Below, piece after piece: positions 15,971-25,008 of a DNA stretch of 36,993 bases. The notes beneath the pieces are model-generated. The model saw only the letters and a program-made list of their open reading frames with translations. It was not told the origin of the DNA and did no database searches. The DNA comes from Sulfurimonas sp. (lineage in GTDB: Bacteria > Campylobacterota > Campylobacteria > Campylobacterales > Sulfurimonadaceae). The stretch is taken from the NCBI GenBank assembly GCA_021648405.1, contig JAKISX010000011.1, positions 1-36,993 on the forward strand, given 5' to 3'. Position 1 is the stretch's first letter, and each line of letters starts with the position of its first letter. The position numbers and the translations under genes are program-made.

Positions 15971-16035
15971 TTAAACTTCTTTATTTATTTTGTTTTGTTA
16001 ATTTTACCATTTTAATAGATATTTTTAAAGTAAAG

Positions 16036-16067
16036 TGGTATTATAAGATAATTATTTTTCATAGAGG
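16036..16067 (+). promoter_or_regulatory. extended -10 box and ribosome binding site for motA
   Basis: TGGTATTAT at 16036-16044 gives an extended -10 element. AGAGG at 16063-16067 is the Shine-Dalgarno, seven bases before the motA ATG at 16075. No -35 box or sigma-54 or sigma-28 consensus was recognised. Confidence 0.4.
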
Positions 16068-16074
16068 CTTTTAA

Positions 16075-16836
16075 ATGGATTTAGGTACGGTCATTGGTAT
16101 TGTTTTAGTTATGGCACTTCTTATGGGTGCAATGTCGATGGGTGTTGGAGTTGGTGCATATATTGATATCCCATCAGTTTTAATTGTTGTTGGTGGTAGT
16201 ATAGGTGCCCTTCTTATCTCGTTTAAGCCAGAACAGATGAAACAATTTGTTAAAGTTTTCATGATAGCTATAAAGCCTCCTACTTTTGATAAATCTGAAC
16301 TTATCAAAAAACTTGTAGAGTACTCTTCAAAAGCAAGAAAAGATGGTCTTTTATCGTTAGAAAGTGAAGCAAATAATGAAGAAAATAGTTTTTTAAAAAA
16401 AGGTCTCTCTATGGCGATTGATGGAAGTGAACCTGATACCATCCGCACTTTATTGGAGATAGAGATGGAACAAACCTCTGATCGCCATAAAGTTAATGCC
16501 TCAATGTTTAGTCAATGGGCAGGGCTTGCTGGAGCTATGGGTATGGTTGGTACTCTTATTGGTCTTGTTGCAATGCTTTTAAATATGGCAGACCCATCAG
16601 CAATTGGTCCATCGATGGCAGTTGCATTACTTACAACAATGTATGGTGCAATAATCGGAAATGTTTTAGGTACGCCAATAGCTACTATTTTAGGAATTAG
16701 AAGTGGTGAAGAAACAATTGTAAAAGAGATTATTCTTACTGGAATTATGTCTATTCAAGCTGGTGATGCTCCAAGAGATTTAGAAGCAAAACTATTAGCT
16801 TATTTACCACCAGCACAACGCGATATTAACGAGTAG
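16075..16836 (+). CDS. motA: flagellar motor stator protein MotA
   Basis: MotA forms the ion channel ring of the flagellar stator with MotB. The protein begins with a membrane helix (GTVIGIVLVMALLMGAMS), then a second (SVLIVVGGSIGALLIS), a cytosolic loop with the charged region that contacts FliG (about 70-155), and two C-terminal helices with GLAGAMGMVGTLIGLV and MAVALLTTMYGAIIGN. Length 253 is normal. motB starts 2 bases after the stop. Confidence 0.95.
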   Translation: MDLGTVIGIVLVMALLMGAMSMGVGVGAYIDIPSVLIVVGGSIGALLISFKPEQMKQFVKVFMIAIKPPTFDKSELIKKLVEYSSKARKDGLLSLESEANNEENSFLKKGLSMAIDGSEPDTIRTLLEIEMEQTSDRHKVNASMFSQWAGLAGAMGMVGTLIGLVAMLLNMADPSAIGPSMAVALLTTMYGAIIGNVLGTPIATILGIRSGEETIVKEIILTGIMSIQAGDAPRDLEAKLLAYLPPAQRDINE

Positions 16837-16838
16837 AT

Positions 16839-17618
16839 ATGGCTAAAAAAAAATGTCCTGATTGCGAAAGATGTTTACCTGGGTGGCTAGCTGCTTTTGG
16901 AGACCTTATGTCTCTACTTTTGTGTTTTTTCGTTCTTTTATTATCTATGTCAAGTATGGATGCAAAAAAAATATCCGAAGCTATAGGATCACTCTCTGGT
17001 GCTATGAGTGTGCTTGAGGGTGGCATTAAGACAGAAATATCAAAAGAGCGAATCCAAGAATCAACACCAATAGATGCAAAAACAGAAACATCTCAACAAG
17101 TAAATAAAATATCTCAGGCCTTGATAGATGCTAATGAAATGATAGAAAAAGGACATGGTCCAGCTATATCAATAGAAGAAGCACAGGAGGGTTTTGTCAT
17201 TGAACTACCAGCAGCTTTACTTTTTAAAGCTGGCAGTGCTGAGATTTATAATGAAGATGCTTTGTTATTTTTAAAACGAATAGCACTTATTATAGATGAG
17301 ATGCCAAATTCCATTAAAGTAAGCGTTCAAGGACATACAGACAATCTAGGACCAAGTAAAAATTCTCCCTTTAGAGATAATTGGGAACTTTCATCTGCTC
17401 GCGGTATATCAGTTTTACAAGAATTATTGATTGATGGAGTTGATCCAAAACGCATAAGTGCTTCTGGATATGCTGAATTTACACCAAAAGCTACAAATGC
17501 TACAAAAAATGGTCGCGAAAAAAATCGTAGAGTTGAACTTCATTTTTTTGGTTCTTCATCAGATGATGAATCAAAAATTAAAAAATCTGTTTTAGATGAG
17601 GCGGCAACTCAACAATGA
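16839..17618 (+). CDS. motB: flagellar motor stator protein MotB
   Basis: MotB has one membrane helix (about 17-38, LAAFGDLMSLLLCFFVLLLS), in which D22 is the proton- or sodium-carrying aspartate. A linker and plug region follow, and then a C-terminal OmpA-like peptidoglycan-binding domain with VQGHTDNLGPSKNSP, GYAEFTPKATN and NRRVELHF. Length 259 is normal. The stop overlaps the fliP start by 4 bases, tying the stator genes to the export apparatus gene. Confidence 0.95.
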   Translation: MAKKKCPDCERCLPGWLAAFGDLMSLLLCFFVLLLSMSSMDAKKISEAIGSLSGAMSVLEGGIKTEISKERIQESTPIDAKTETSQQVNKISQALIDANEMIEKGHGPAISIEEAQEGFVIELPAALLFKAGSAEIYNEDALLFLKRIALIIDEMPNSIKVSVQGHTDNLGPSKNSPFRDNWELSSARGISVLQELLIDGVDPKRISASGYAEFTPKATNATKNGREKNRRVELHFFGSSSDDESKIKKSVLDEAATQQ

Positions 17619-18349
17619 TTAGACTAATCGTTTTGCTTGCTTTAGTAACTTCATTTCTTGGAGCTGAGACAGTAACTATCCCAACTATGAACTTTGCTTT
17701 ATCTGCACCAGATGGTCCACAGCAACTTGTAAGTTCATTAAATGTATTAATGCTTTTAACTATTTTGTTTTTAGCTCCATCTTTAGTCTTAGTTATGACA
17801 ACTTTTACAAGGTTTGTTATAGTTTTTGGATTTTTACGACAAGCTTTAGGCACACAACAAGTCCCACCAACTCAACTATTGGTAATGCTTGCTTTGATAC
17901 TTACTTTTTTTGTAATGGAACCAATAGGAACCAAAGCATATAATGATGGTATAAAACCATATATAGAAGAAAAAATTGGTTATGAAGAAGCTTTTGATAA
18001 AACAGCACTCCCTTTTAAAAATTTTATGATTAGAAACACAAGAGAAAAGGATTTAGCTCTATTTATTAGAATTAGAGGGATGGAAAATCCACAAACTGTT
18101 GCGGATGTTCCATTGTCTATAATTATTCCAGCATTCGTTATTAGTGAACTAAAAACTGCTTTTGAGATAGGATTTTTACTCTTTTTACCATTTTTAGTTA
18201 TAGATATGGTTGTTGCTTCTATATTAATGTCTATGGGTATGATGATGCTTCCTCCCGTTATGATATCCTTACCCTTTAAGATACTTGTTTTTGTCCTCAT
18301 TGATGGATGGAACCTACTCATTGGCAATTTAATTGCCTCAATAAAATAG
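17615..18349 (+). CDS. fliP: flagellar type III export gate protein FliP
   Basis: FliP is a core component of the flagellar export gate with FliQ and FliR. The 244-residue protein has a cleavable signal peptide (about 1-17, ending FLGA), then the conserved TRFVIVFGFLRQALGTQQVPPTQLL region (in parts), PLSIIIPAFVISELKTAF and the final helices with MGMMMLPPVMISLPFKILVFVL (in parts). Each is a FliP signature. It is coupled to motB by a 4-base overlap, and trmA follows after 7 bases. Confidence 0.95.
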   Translation: MIRLIVLLALVTSFLGAETVTIPTMNFALSAPDGPQQLVSSLNVLMLLTILFLAPSLVLVMTTFTRFVIVFGFLRQALGTQQVPPTQLLVMLALILTFFVMEPIGTKAYNDGIKPYIEEKIGYEEAFDKTALPFKNFMIRNTREKDLALFIRIRGMENPQTVADVPLSIIIPAFVISELKTAFEIGFLLFLPFLVIDMVVASILMSMGMMMLPPVMISLPFKILVFVLIDGWNLLIGNLIASIK

Positions 18350-18356
18350 AACTATA

Positions 18357-19469
18357 ATGGATTGTAAATACTTTGGCGAATGTGGTGCCTGCGTAGTATA
18401 TGAAAATGGCTACGATGCACAACTAAATAAAAAACTAGAGATAAATAAAAAGAGATTTTTATCTTTTTTTGATGGTAATATATCAGTTTTTGAATCTCCT
18501 CATATTAATTATCGTTCTCGCAGTGAATTTAAGCTTTGGCATATAGGAGATGAAATCCATTATGCTATGAATAATATAGATAAATCTAAAAAAGTAGTTT
18601 TAATAGACTCTTGCCCTCAAGTAAATACACATATAAATGCTCTAATGCCTAAATTAATAGAGCTTATTAAAATAAAAGATATAGATTTTAAACTTTTTGG
18701 TATTGATTTTTTATCTTCGCAAAGCGGCGAGATTGTAGTTTCATTTCTTTATCACAGAAAACTTGATGATGGATGGCTTAAAAAAGCCAAAGAGATAGCA
18801 AGTGAGTTAAACATATATATAATAGGGCGTTCACGAAAGCAAAAACTCATAGTTGGACAAGATTATATAACAGAAAGTTTAGATATACAAAATTCAAAAT
18901 ATAGATTTAACTATGTTGAAAATAGCTTTACCCAACCAAATGCAAAAATTAATGAAAAGATGATATCATGGGTTATGAATTCACTTGAGATTAGTGATGA
19001 TGATTTACTTGAACTATATTGTGGTGCTGGAAACTTTACAATCCCTTTTGCAACAAAATTTAATAAAGTTTTAGCTACAGAGATATCAAAACCATCAATA
19101 AATGCAGCAAAAATTAACATGAAATTAAATAATATAGACAATATTAAATTTGTGCGAATGAGTGTAGAAGAATTTACAGATGCTATTGATGGTGTTCGTG
19201 AATTTCGTCGTATGAAAGATGTAGATATAGATATCTATAATTTTAGCACTATCTTTGTTGATCCGCCTCGTAGCGGAATGAATGATGCTACTTGTGAATT
19301 TAGTGCTAGATATGATAACATACTATATATATCTTGTAATCCAGAGAGTTTAGTTCGTGATTTAGAGATTATATGTAAATCACATTCTATAGTTGAAATG
19401 GCACTTTTTGACCAATTCCCATATACTCATCATGTAGAGATGGGTGTAAAATTAATGAAAAGAGCATAA
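18357..19469 (+). CDS. trmA: tRNA (uracil-5-)-methyltransferase TrmA
   Basis: TrmA methylates U54 of tRNA to ribothymidine using S-adenosylmethionine. The methyltransferase core has LLELYCGAGNFTIP (about residue 220), then IFVDPPRSGMNDATC, and the catalytic cysteine in ILYISCNPESLVRDL. The N-terminal cysteines (C3, C9, C12) resemble the iron-sulfur motif of RlmD-type relatives, but the whole reads as TrmA (370 residues, no TRAM domain). The next gene starts 1 base after the stop. Confidence 0.92.
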   Translation: MDCKYFGECGACVVYENGYDAQLNKKLEINKKRFLSFFDGNISVFESPHINYRSRSEFKLWHIGDEIHYAMNNIDKSKKVVLIDSCPQVNTHINALMPKLIELIKIKDIDFKLFGIDFLSSQSGEIVVSFLYHRKLDDGWLKKAKEIASELNIYIIGRSRKQKLIVGQDYITESLDIQNSKYRFNYVENSFTQPNAKINEKMISWVMNSLEISDDDLLELYCGAGNFTIPFATKFNKVLATEISKPSINAAKINMKLNNIDNIKFVRMSVEEFTDAIDGVREFRRMKDVDIDIYNFSTIFVDPPRSGMNDATCEFSARYDNILYISCNPESLVRDLEIICKSHSIVEMALFDQFPYTHHVEMGVKLMKRA

Positions 19470-19470
19470 T

Positions 19471-20034
19471 ATGAAACATATCTTAATTTTAGTTTTTTTA
19501 TTTTCTTTTTTACATACAGATGAAATAAAAAGAATTGAATTAATCGTAAATGATATAACTGAGCTAAGAGAGCAATACAAAACATGTAAAGATGAATTAA
19601 ATAGTGAAAATAATAATGAATTATTTAACAATAAATTATATAAAACTGAAATTAAAGAACTAAGAAGTCAAATTAAAAAATACAAACAACTACTAAAATC
19701 AAAAGATATAGAGATAAAAACTCTTAAAACTAAGAAATTTGATAATTCAAATGAATTTCCAAAATTAATTCTAAAAAAAGAGTATTTAAAGCATAAGGCT
19801 GTTGAAACAAAAGCATCTACATATCGCTTAAAAACTAAATCAACTATATATGATGAAATAAATGGCAATCAGATAGATGTTTGGGATGAAGAAGTATCAT
19901 TTACCGCTAGTGCAAAAGCAATATTAAAAAATGAAAATTCTTGGCTAAAAATAACTGGTTTTTTTATAGATGGAGCTTGGGTGAAAGCACAATCTAAAAT
20001 GTGGGTTAAAGCTAAATATGCCAAAAAAAGATAA
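19471..20034 (+). CDS. secreted coiled-coil protein with SH3-like C-terminus
   Basis: The 187-residue protein begins with a signal-like hydrophobic stretch (about 1-16). A long charged helix (about 17-90, rich in K, E and L, containing KELRSQIKKYKQLLKSKDI) is probably a coiled coil. The C-terminal 75 residues, from TYRLKTKSTIYDE to MWVKAKY, alternate strands in the manner of a bacterial SH3 domain. It is probably periplasmic and may bind peptidoglycan. It lies between trmA and recQ; its TAA shares a base with the recQ ATG. The name is from pattern only. Confidence 0.65.
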   Translation: MKHILILVFLFSFLHTDEIKRIELIVNDITELREQYKTCKDELNSENNNELFNNKLYKTEIKELRSQIKKYKQLLKSKDIEIKTLKTKKFDNSNEFPKLILKKEYLKHKAVETKASTYRLKTKSTIYDEINGNQIDVWDEEVSFTASAKAILKNENSWLKITGFFIDGAWVKAQSKMWVKAKYAKKR

Positions 20035-21812
20035 TGGTTAAAAAACTTTTAAAAACTGTATTTGGACATGATAATTTTAGAGCTTTTCAAGAAGAAGCTG
20101 TTGAGGCTATACTATCAAATAAAGATCTTTTAACTATACTGCCAACAGGTGGTGGAAAATCATTGTGTTATCAGTTGCCATCGTTAGTTAAAGATGGTAC
20201 TACTGTCGTTATTTCTCCACTTATCGCTCTTATGCATGATCAAGTTAGTGCATTAAAAAACAATGGTATAGAAGCTGAGATGATAAATTCTTCACAAGAT
20301 TACCAAGAGATTCAAAATATAACTCAAAAACTTGTTTGTGGGGAGATAAAGCTACTATATATTGCTCCTGAGAGATTAAGTGCAAATGGTTTTATAGATT
20401 TACTTCATCAAATAAATATTAATTTTTTTGTAATCGATGAAGCTCATTGTGTAAGTGAGTGGGGGCATGAATTTCGCTCAGATTATCGTAATCTATCAAA
20501 ATTAAAAGAGATATTTCCAAATGTTAATATATCTGCTTTTACCGCAACTGCTACAAAAAAAGTACAAGAAGATATAGTAAATACTCTTAAATTGGACAAT
20601 CCTATACAGCTTAGGGGTAAGACACTTAGAGACAACCTGTTGATTAACTCCCAAAAAAGAGTATCTAATGGTAGAAATCAACTTTTGAATTTTTTACAAA
20701 AACATCAAAAAGAGTGTGGGATAATTTACGCTTTTAGTAGAAAAGATGTAGAAAAAACAGCAAAATTTCTACAAGAAAAAGGGTATAGAGCTGATGCATA
20801 TCATGCTGGATTATCAAGTGAAGTTCGTAGCGGAGTATATACAGATTTTATATATGAAAACATCGATATTGTTGTAGCTACAATAGCTTTTGGCATGGGG
20901 ATAGATAAGAGTAATATTCGTTTTGTAGTGCATGTAAGTATGCCTAAAACTATGGAAAATTATTATCAAGAGATAGGTCGTGCAGGGCGTGATGGATTGC
21001 CAAGTGAGACATTGCTTTTATATAGTAAATCTGATGAAATTCAAAGAAGAATGTTAATTGATAATCTTCAGAGCAGTGAATATAAAAATTTAATGTATTC
21101 AAAACTAAATAAGATGTATAGCTTTGCAAATTCAAATGAGTGCAGACATAAAAAAATAGGAGCTTATTTTGATGATGAGCTTCTAGAGTGTGAAGATTTA
21201 TGCGATAGTTGTAATAGCCAAGAGCTAGAATCTCAAGATATAAAAACCCAGAGTATGAAATTATTATCTACCATATATAGGTGTGAGCAAAGATTTGGAA
21301 TTAATCATATAATAGATGTGCTTCGTGGCTCAAAGTCTCAAAAAGTGTATCAATTTAATCACGATAAACTCTCCGTGTATGGGATTGGTGAAGACTTAAG
21401 CAAAGATGGTTGGATTGCTGTAAGTGAAAGACTTTTTGAGTTAGAAGCTTTAGATATTGGTGAGTTTAAAGCAACAAAAATAACCCCTATTGGATTAGAG
21501 ATATTAAAAGGAAAAATTGAAGTGAGTATTGATAAATACAAACTTCAGAGTATTAAAAAAGAGCGTAAAAAAGATGAAATATTAGATGTAAATGATGAAA
21601 TTTTTGAAAAATTTAGAGAGTTGCGAAGAGAGATTTCAAGTGAGCAAAATGTTCCAGCATATATTGTATTTTCAGATAAAACATTAGTTGATTTTGCAAA
21701 TAAACTACCACTTACTAAAGATGAAGCGCTTGAAGTAAATGGGGTTGGTGAAGTTAAGTTTGAGCGCTATGGTGAAAGATTTTTGAATCTATGCATAGAG
21801 CTTAAAAATTAA
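20034..21812 (+). CDS. recQ: ATP-dependent DNA helicase RecQ
   Basis: RecQ unwinds DNA 3' to 5' in recombination and fork repair. Walker A is TGGGKS (residues 38-43), Walker B is the DEAH box (135-138) in FFVIDEAHCVSEWGHEFR, and motif VI is YYQEIGRAGRDG. Zinc-binding cysteines follow in NECRHKKIGAYF and CEDLCDSCNS. A winged-helix region and a C-terminal HRDC domain (about 525-590, with VPAYIVFSDKTLVDFA) complete the standard layout. Length 592 is normal. Its end overlaps the convergent PNPOx-like gene by 4 bases. Confidence 0.95.
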   Translation: MVKKLLKTVFGHDNFRAFQEEAVEAILSNKDLLTILPTGGGKSLCYQLPSLVKDGTTVVISPLIALMHDQVSALKNNGIEAEMINSSQDYQEIQNITQKLVCGEIKLLYIAPERLSANGFIDLLHQININFFVIDEAHCVSEWGHEFRSDYRNLSKLKEIFPNVNISAFTATATKKVQEDIVNTLKLDNPIQLRGKTLRDNLLINSQKRVSNGRNQLLNFLQKHQKECGIIYAFSRKDVEKTAKFLQEKGYRADAYHAGLSSEVRSGVYTDFIYENIDIVVATIAFGMGIDKSNIRFVVHVSMPKTMENYYQEIGRAGRDGLPSETLLLYSKSDEIQRRMLIDNLQSSEYKNLMYSKLNKMYSFANSNECRHKKIGAYFDDELLECEDLCDSCNSQELESQDIKTQSMKLLSTIYRCEQRFGINHIIDVLRGSKSQKVYQFNHDKLSVYGIGEDLSKDGWIAVSERLFELEALDIGEFKATKITPIGLEILKGKIEVSIDKYKLQSIKKERKKDEILDVNDEIFEKFRELRREISSEQNVPAYIVFSDKTLVDFANKLPLTKDEALEVNGVGEVKFERYGERFLNLCIELKN

Positions 21813-22339
21813 ATATTTTTCATATTTGGTGGTGTAAAGTGATCTGATTTATATTTTTCAAGCTCATTGTTTTCATCTAATCTATGCATCCATTTTCTAA
21901 GCAGTTCTCTATCTTCTTTATACTCCATGTGTGGAATTCCGTGACCGCAACTTGTTTCAACTGCATAAATATTCAATACAAAAAAGTTTCTAACTAAACT
22001 CTCTTTTTCTTTAAAGAGTTCTAAATAGTTATAAAATTCACTACTTTTTTCTTCTATAATTTGTGCTTTACAAAAAATTTTTAATATCATTGGTTTTTTT
22101 TCATAAGAGTTAAAAACAAGGGTAAACTCACCATCCCCAAGTGCATCTCTATATGTTCTATTTCCACTTCCTGGATAGTTTAAAAAGACTAAGGTATTAT
22201 CATTAAGAACTCTTATTGTATCATAGCCTTTTGGAGCAAGATTTACCTCTTGACCTGATGAGCTTGCTATGTAAAATATTTTTTGCTCTTTTATAAATCT
22301 TATATCATTATCTTTTAGTGTTTTATATTGTTTTCCCAT
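21809..22339 (-). CDS. pyridoxamine 5'-phosphate oxidase-family flavin-binding protein
   Basis: The 176-residue protein has the split-barrel layout of the PNPOx-like family: IKEQKIFYIASSSGQEVNLAP at the N-terminus, NTLVFLNYPGSGNRTYRDA in the middle, FTLVFNSYEKKPMILKIFCKA next, and a C-terminal helix. Members bind FMN or related flavins and act in redox or stress reactions; this is not pdxH itself, which is longer and has a distinct C-terminus. The gene is monocistronic, with AAGGAT before the ATG, and divergent from the RCK-domain gene. Confidence 0.8.
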   Translation of the reverse strand: MGKQYKTLKDNDIRFIKEQKIFYIASSSGQEVNLAPKGYDTIRVLNDNTLVFLNYPGSGNRTYRDALGDGEFTLVFNSYEKKPMILKIFCKAQIIEEKSSEFYNYLELFKEKESLVRNFFVLNIYAVETSCGHGIPHMEYKEDRELLRKWMHRLDENNELEKYKSDHFTPPNMKNI

Positions 22340-22452
22340 TGAGTATCCTTATTAATAATATATTTATTACATATCTTAGATTCTGAATATCTCGTTATTA
22401 TAAACAATTATTCTTAAATTAAAAGCTTAAAAGCTGTGTTGCTATATTTAGC

Positions 22453-22458
22453 TATAAT
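22453..22458 (+). promoter_or_regulatory. -10 box upstream of the RCK-domain gene
   Basis: TATAAT at 22453-22458 lies 27 bases before the GTG start at 22486, in the AT-rich divergent gap 22340-22485. No -35 box stands out. Confidence 0.4.
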
Positions 22459-22485
22459 AAAAAAAATTTTAATTAAGTAGTATAT

Positions 22486-23892
22486 GTGAAAAAAATTTTA
22501 ATAATTAGTAGTGGTGATGCTGGAAAAAACTTTGTAGATAGAGTTATTCAAACATACACCTCTGAAAATATCTATTATGTCATTGAAGCTAAAGCTAAAG
22601 AACATGATGATTTTAACTCTGCTCGTTTTAAATTTTATGAGTTTGACACCACAAGTATCTATAAGTTAGCAAATATATTAAAAATGGAATTTCTCCAAGT
22701 TATTGTTGTTATGGATGATGAATTAGATGCAAAAGATACATTAAAAAATATTCGTTCTTTAAAGCCTCAAGTTAGAGTAGTATTTTTAGATAAATGGAAT
22801 TCAGCAGATAAAGACCCCCATACCATATCAATAAATTCTAATGAGCTTATAGCCTCTCGACTTATAGATTCTCTTCCTAATGTACCAGTAATTGCTCAAA
22901 ATGTAGGGATAGGTGAGGGCGAAATAATGGAAGTATTAGTTCCGTTTGGTAGTTCTTTTGTATATAGGCATATTGGAGTAGTTGAGCAAAAAGATTGGCG
23001 CATAGTTGCAATATATAGAAATAGACAGCTTATAATGCCATCAAGAAGACGCATGATACAACCAAATGATTTACTTTTATTAGTAGGACAACCTAGTGTT
23101 TTAAAATCTGTATATCGTGCAATAAAGCGTGAATTAGGGCAGTTTCCCGAACCTTTTGGATCAAATTTATATCTTTATATTGATATGGATATAATAAATA
23201 ATAGCACAATAGGGGAATTAGTTAACAGAGCCGTATATGCGCATAAAAAATTTAAACATGACCTTATTATTAGGGTTGTTAATCCTAGTGATGTTGATAT
23301 AGTTGAGCATATCAAAAGTTTTAAAAGTGATAATATAATAATTGATATAAAGTTTGACAGTCAAAATCTCCAAGATAGTTTTTTTGAAGATATAAAATCA
23401 TATAATGTAGGTCTATTAATAGTTTCAAAAGAGATGTTTAATCACACTCCATCTAGAGAAATGTTTTATGAAGCTCATGTTCCTGTGCTTAAAATATCAG
23501 ATAAATCATTTTCATCTCTAAAAGATGTAGCCCTTATTTTGAGTGAAAATAAAGATTTAGAAAAAATTTCAGCTACAATTTTTGATATTTCGCAACAGAT
23601 GGGCTTTAACATAAACATCTATAATTATTTAAACGAACATCAAGCCGAAAAAGAAGAGGTAATAGAGCATTATAATAATCTTTCAACTATTTTTTCAAAA
23701 AATATAAAAATTATAAAAGAAAATGAAAATCCTATTAAAATTTTACAAAACAAAGACGACTTTATACATATTTTACCATTTACACATAAACTTACTAAAA
23801 AATCTATATATTCCATGTTTTCAATGGATAGCGAAATACTTTATTACAAATTAGATGATTATCATCAAATTTTTATACCTATTCAACTGTGA
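22486..23892 (+). CDS. cytosolic RCK/TrkA-domain protein
   Basis: The 468-residue protein opens with a Rossmann-like strand and turn (KKILIISSGDAGKNFVDRV), followed by IVVMDDE, as in TrkA-N domains. Residues about 140-215 form a TrkA-C (RCK_C) domain: GEGEIMEVLVPFGSSF, then WRIVAIYRNRQLIMPS and NDLLLLVGQPSVLKSV. The rest is unassigned. No membrane segment is present, so it may regulate an ion transporter encoded elsewhere. The only start is GTG at 22486, because the ATG at 22484 runs into a stop. aroB follows after 66 bases. I recall the same neighbour of aroB in Helicobacter. Confidence 0.75.
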   Translation: MKKILIISSGDAGKNFVDRVIQTYTSENIYYVIEAKAKEHDDFNSARFKFYEFDTTSIYKLANILKMEFLQVIVVMDDELDAKDTLKNIRSLKPQVRVVFLDKWNSADKDPHTISINSNELIASRLIDSLPNVPVIAQNVGIGEGEIMEVLVPFGSSFVYRHIGVVEQKDWRIVAIYRNRQLIMPSRRRMIQPNDLLLLVGQPSVLKSVYRAIKRELGQFPEPFGSNLYLYIDMDIINNSTIGELVNRAVYAHKKFKHDLIIRVVNPSDVDIVEHIKSFKSDNIIIDIKFDSQNLQDSFFEDIKSYNVGLLIVSKEMFNHTPSREMFYEAHVPVLKISDKSFSSLKDVALILSENKDLEKISATIFDISQQMGFNINIYNYLNEHQAEKEEVIEHYNNLSTIFSKNIKIIKENENPIKILQNKDDFIHILPFTHKLTKKSIYSMFSMDSEILYYKLDDYHQIFIPIQL

Positions 23893-23958
23893 TTTAGCCA
23901 AATGTTAGTTTAAATTAAGTATTATCTATTAAATAATAAATTTATATTTGGAAAATTA

Positions 23959-25008
23959 ATGCTAGTAAACATTCCCCTTAAAAAAACAATCGATAACTCT
24001 TATGACATAATGATAGATACTCTTCCAAGCCTACATTTTAACAAAAAAGTAGCTATAGTTACAAACACAACAGTTTCAAAATTACATCTAAATTATTTAA
24101 AAAAACATTTAGATGTTAAAGAGTTGCATGTTATCGTACTTCAAGATGGCGAGCAATATAAAAACCAACAAAGTATAGACAAAATTCTTAATTCTTTGTT
24201 TGAAAATCGTTTTAATCGTAAGTCATTGCTGATAGCTTTTGGTGGTGGAGTTATTGGAGATATGACAGGTTTTAGCGCTAGTATATATCAAAGAGGTATT
24301 GATTTTATTCAAATTCCAACAACTCTTCTTTCACAAGTTGATGCAAGTGTTGGTGGAAAAACAGGAATGAATAATTCGTATGGAAAAAATTTAATTGGAG
24401 CTTTTCATCAACCTCGCGCTGTTTATATAGACTCATATTTTTTAACTACACTCCCATCAAGAGAGTTTAATGCAGGTTTTGCAGAGATACTTAAGATGGC
24501 CGTTACATTTAATAAAGATTTTTTTAAGTTTCTACAAAATGCAAATTTAAATGATGAAAGTGTACTTCAAGATGTTATTAAAAAAGCAGTTGCTACAAAA
24601 GCAAATGTTGTAGCACTTGATGAAAAAGAGCATGGAATTAGAGCTGCGCTTAATTATGGACATACTTTTGCTCATGTAATAGAAAATGAAACTAAATATA
24701 AAAAATATCTTCATGGAGAAGCTGTATCTATTGGTATGGTTATGGCTAATGAACTAGCAGTGCAAATGAACTTGATGAGTAGTGATGAAGCAAAAACTAT
24801 TAAAGAACTTCTTATAAAGTACGATTTACCAGTTGAGTATGAGATAAAAAATATTCAAAAATTTTACGATGCTTTTTTTCTTGATAAAAAAAGCTCAGAT
24901 ACGCGCATAACTTTTATTATTCCTCATGGTATTGGTGATGTTAAGATTAGCGATGAGTGCTCAAAAGAGTTAGTTGTATCTGTTTTAGAAAAATTTGGAG
25001 CTAGATGA
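23959..25008 (+). CDS. aroB: 3-dehydroquinate synthase AroB
   Basis: AroB makes 3-dehydroquinate in the second step of the shikimate pathway, using NAD and a divalent metal. GGGVIGDMTGFSASIYQRG (near residue 95), then PTTLLSQVDASVGGKTGMN, the metal ligands in NYGHTFAHVIE and HGEAVSIGM are all present. Length 349 is normal. GGA lies before the ATG. The TGA stop overlaps the ATG of the MscS gene at 25005. Confidence 0.96.
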   Translation: MLVNIPLKKTIDNSYDIMIDTLPSLHFNKKVAIVTNTTVSKLHLNYLKKHLDVKELHVIVLQDGEQYKNQQSIDKILNSLFENRFNRKSLLIAFGGGVIGDMTGFSASIYQRGIDFIQIPTTLLSQVDASVGGKTGMNNSYGKNLIGAFHQPRAVYIDSYFLTTLPSREFNAGFAEILKMAVTFNKDFFKFLQNANLNDESVLQDVIKKAVATKANVVALDEKEHGIRAALNYGHTFAHVIENETKYKKYLHGEAVSIGMVMANELAVQMNLMSSDEAKTIKELLIKYDLPVEYEIKNIQKFYDAFFLDKKSSDTRITFIIPHGIGDVKISDECSKELVVSVLEKFGAR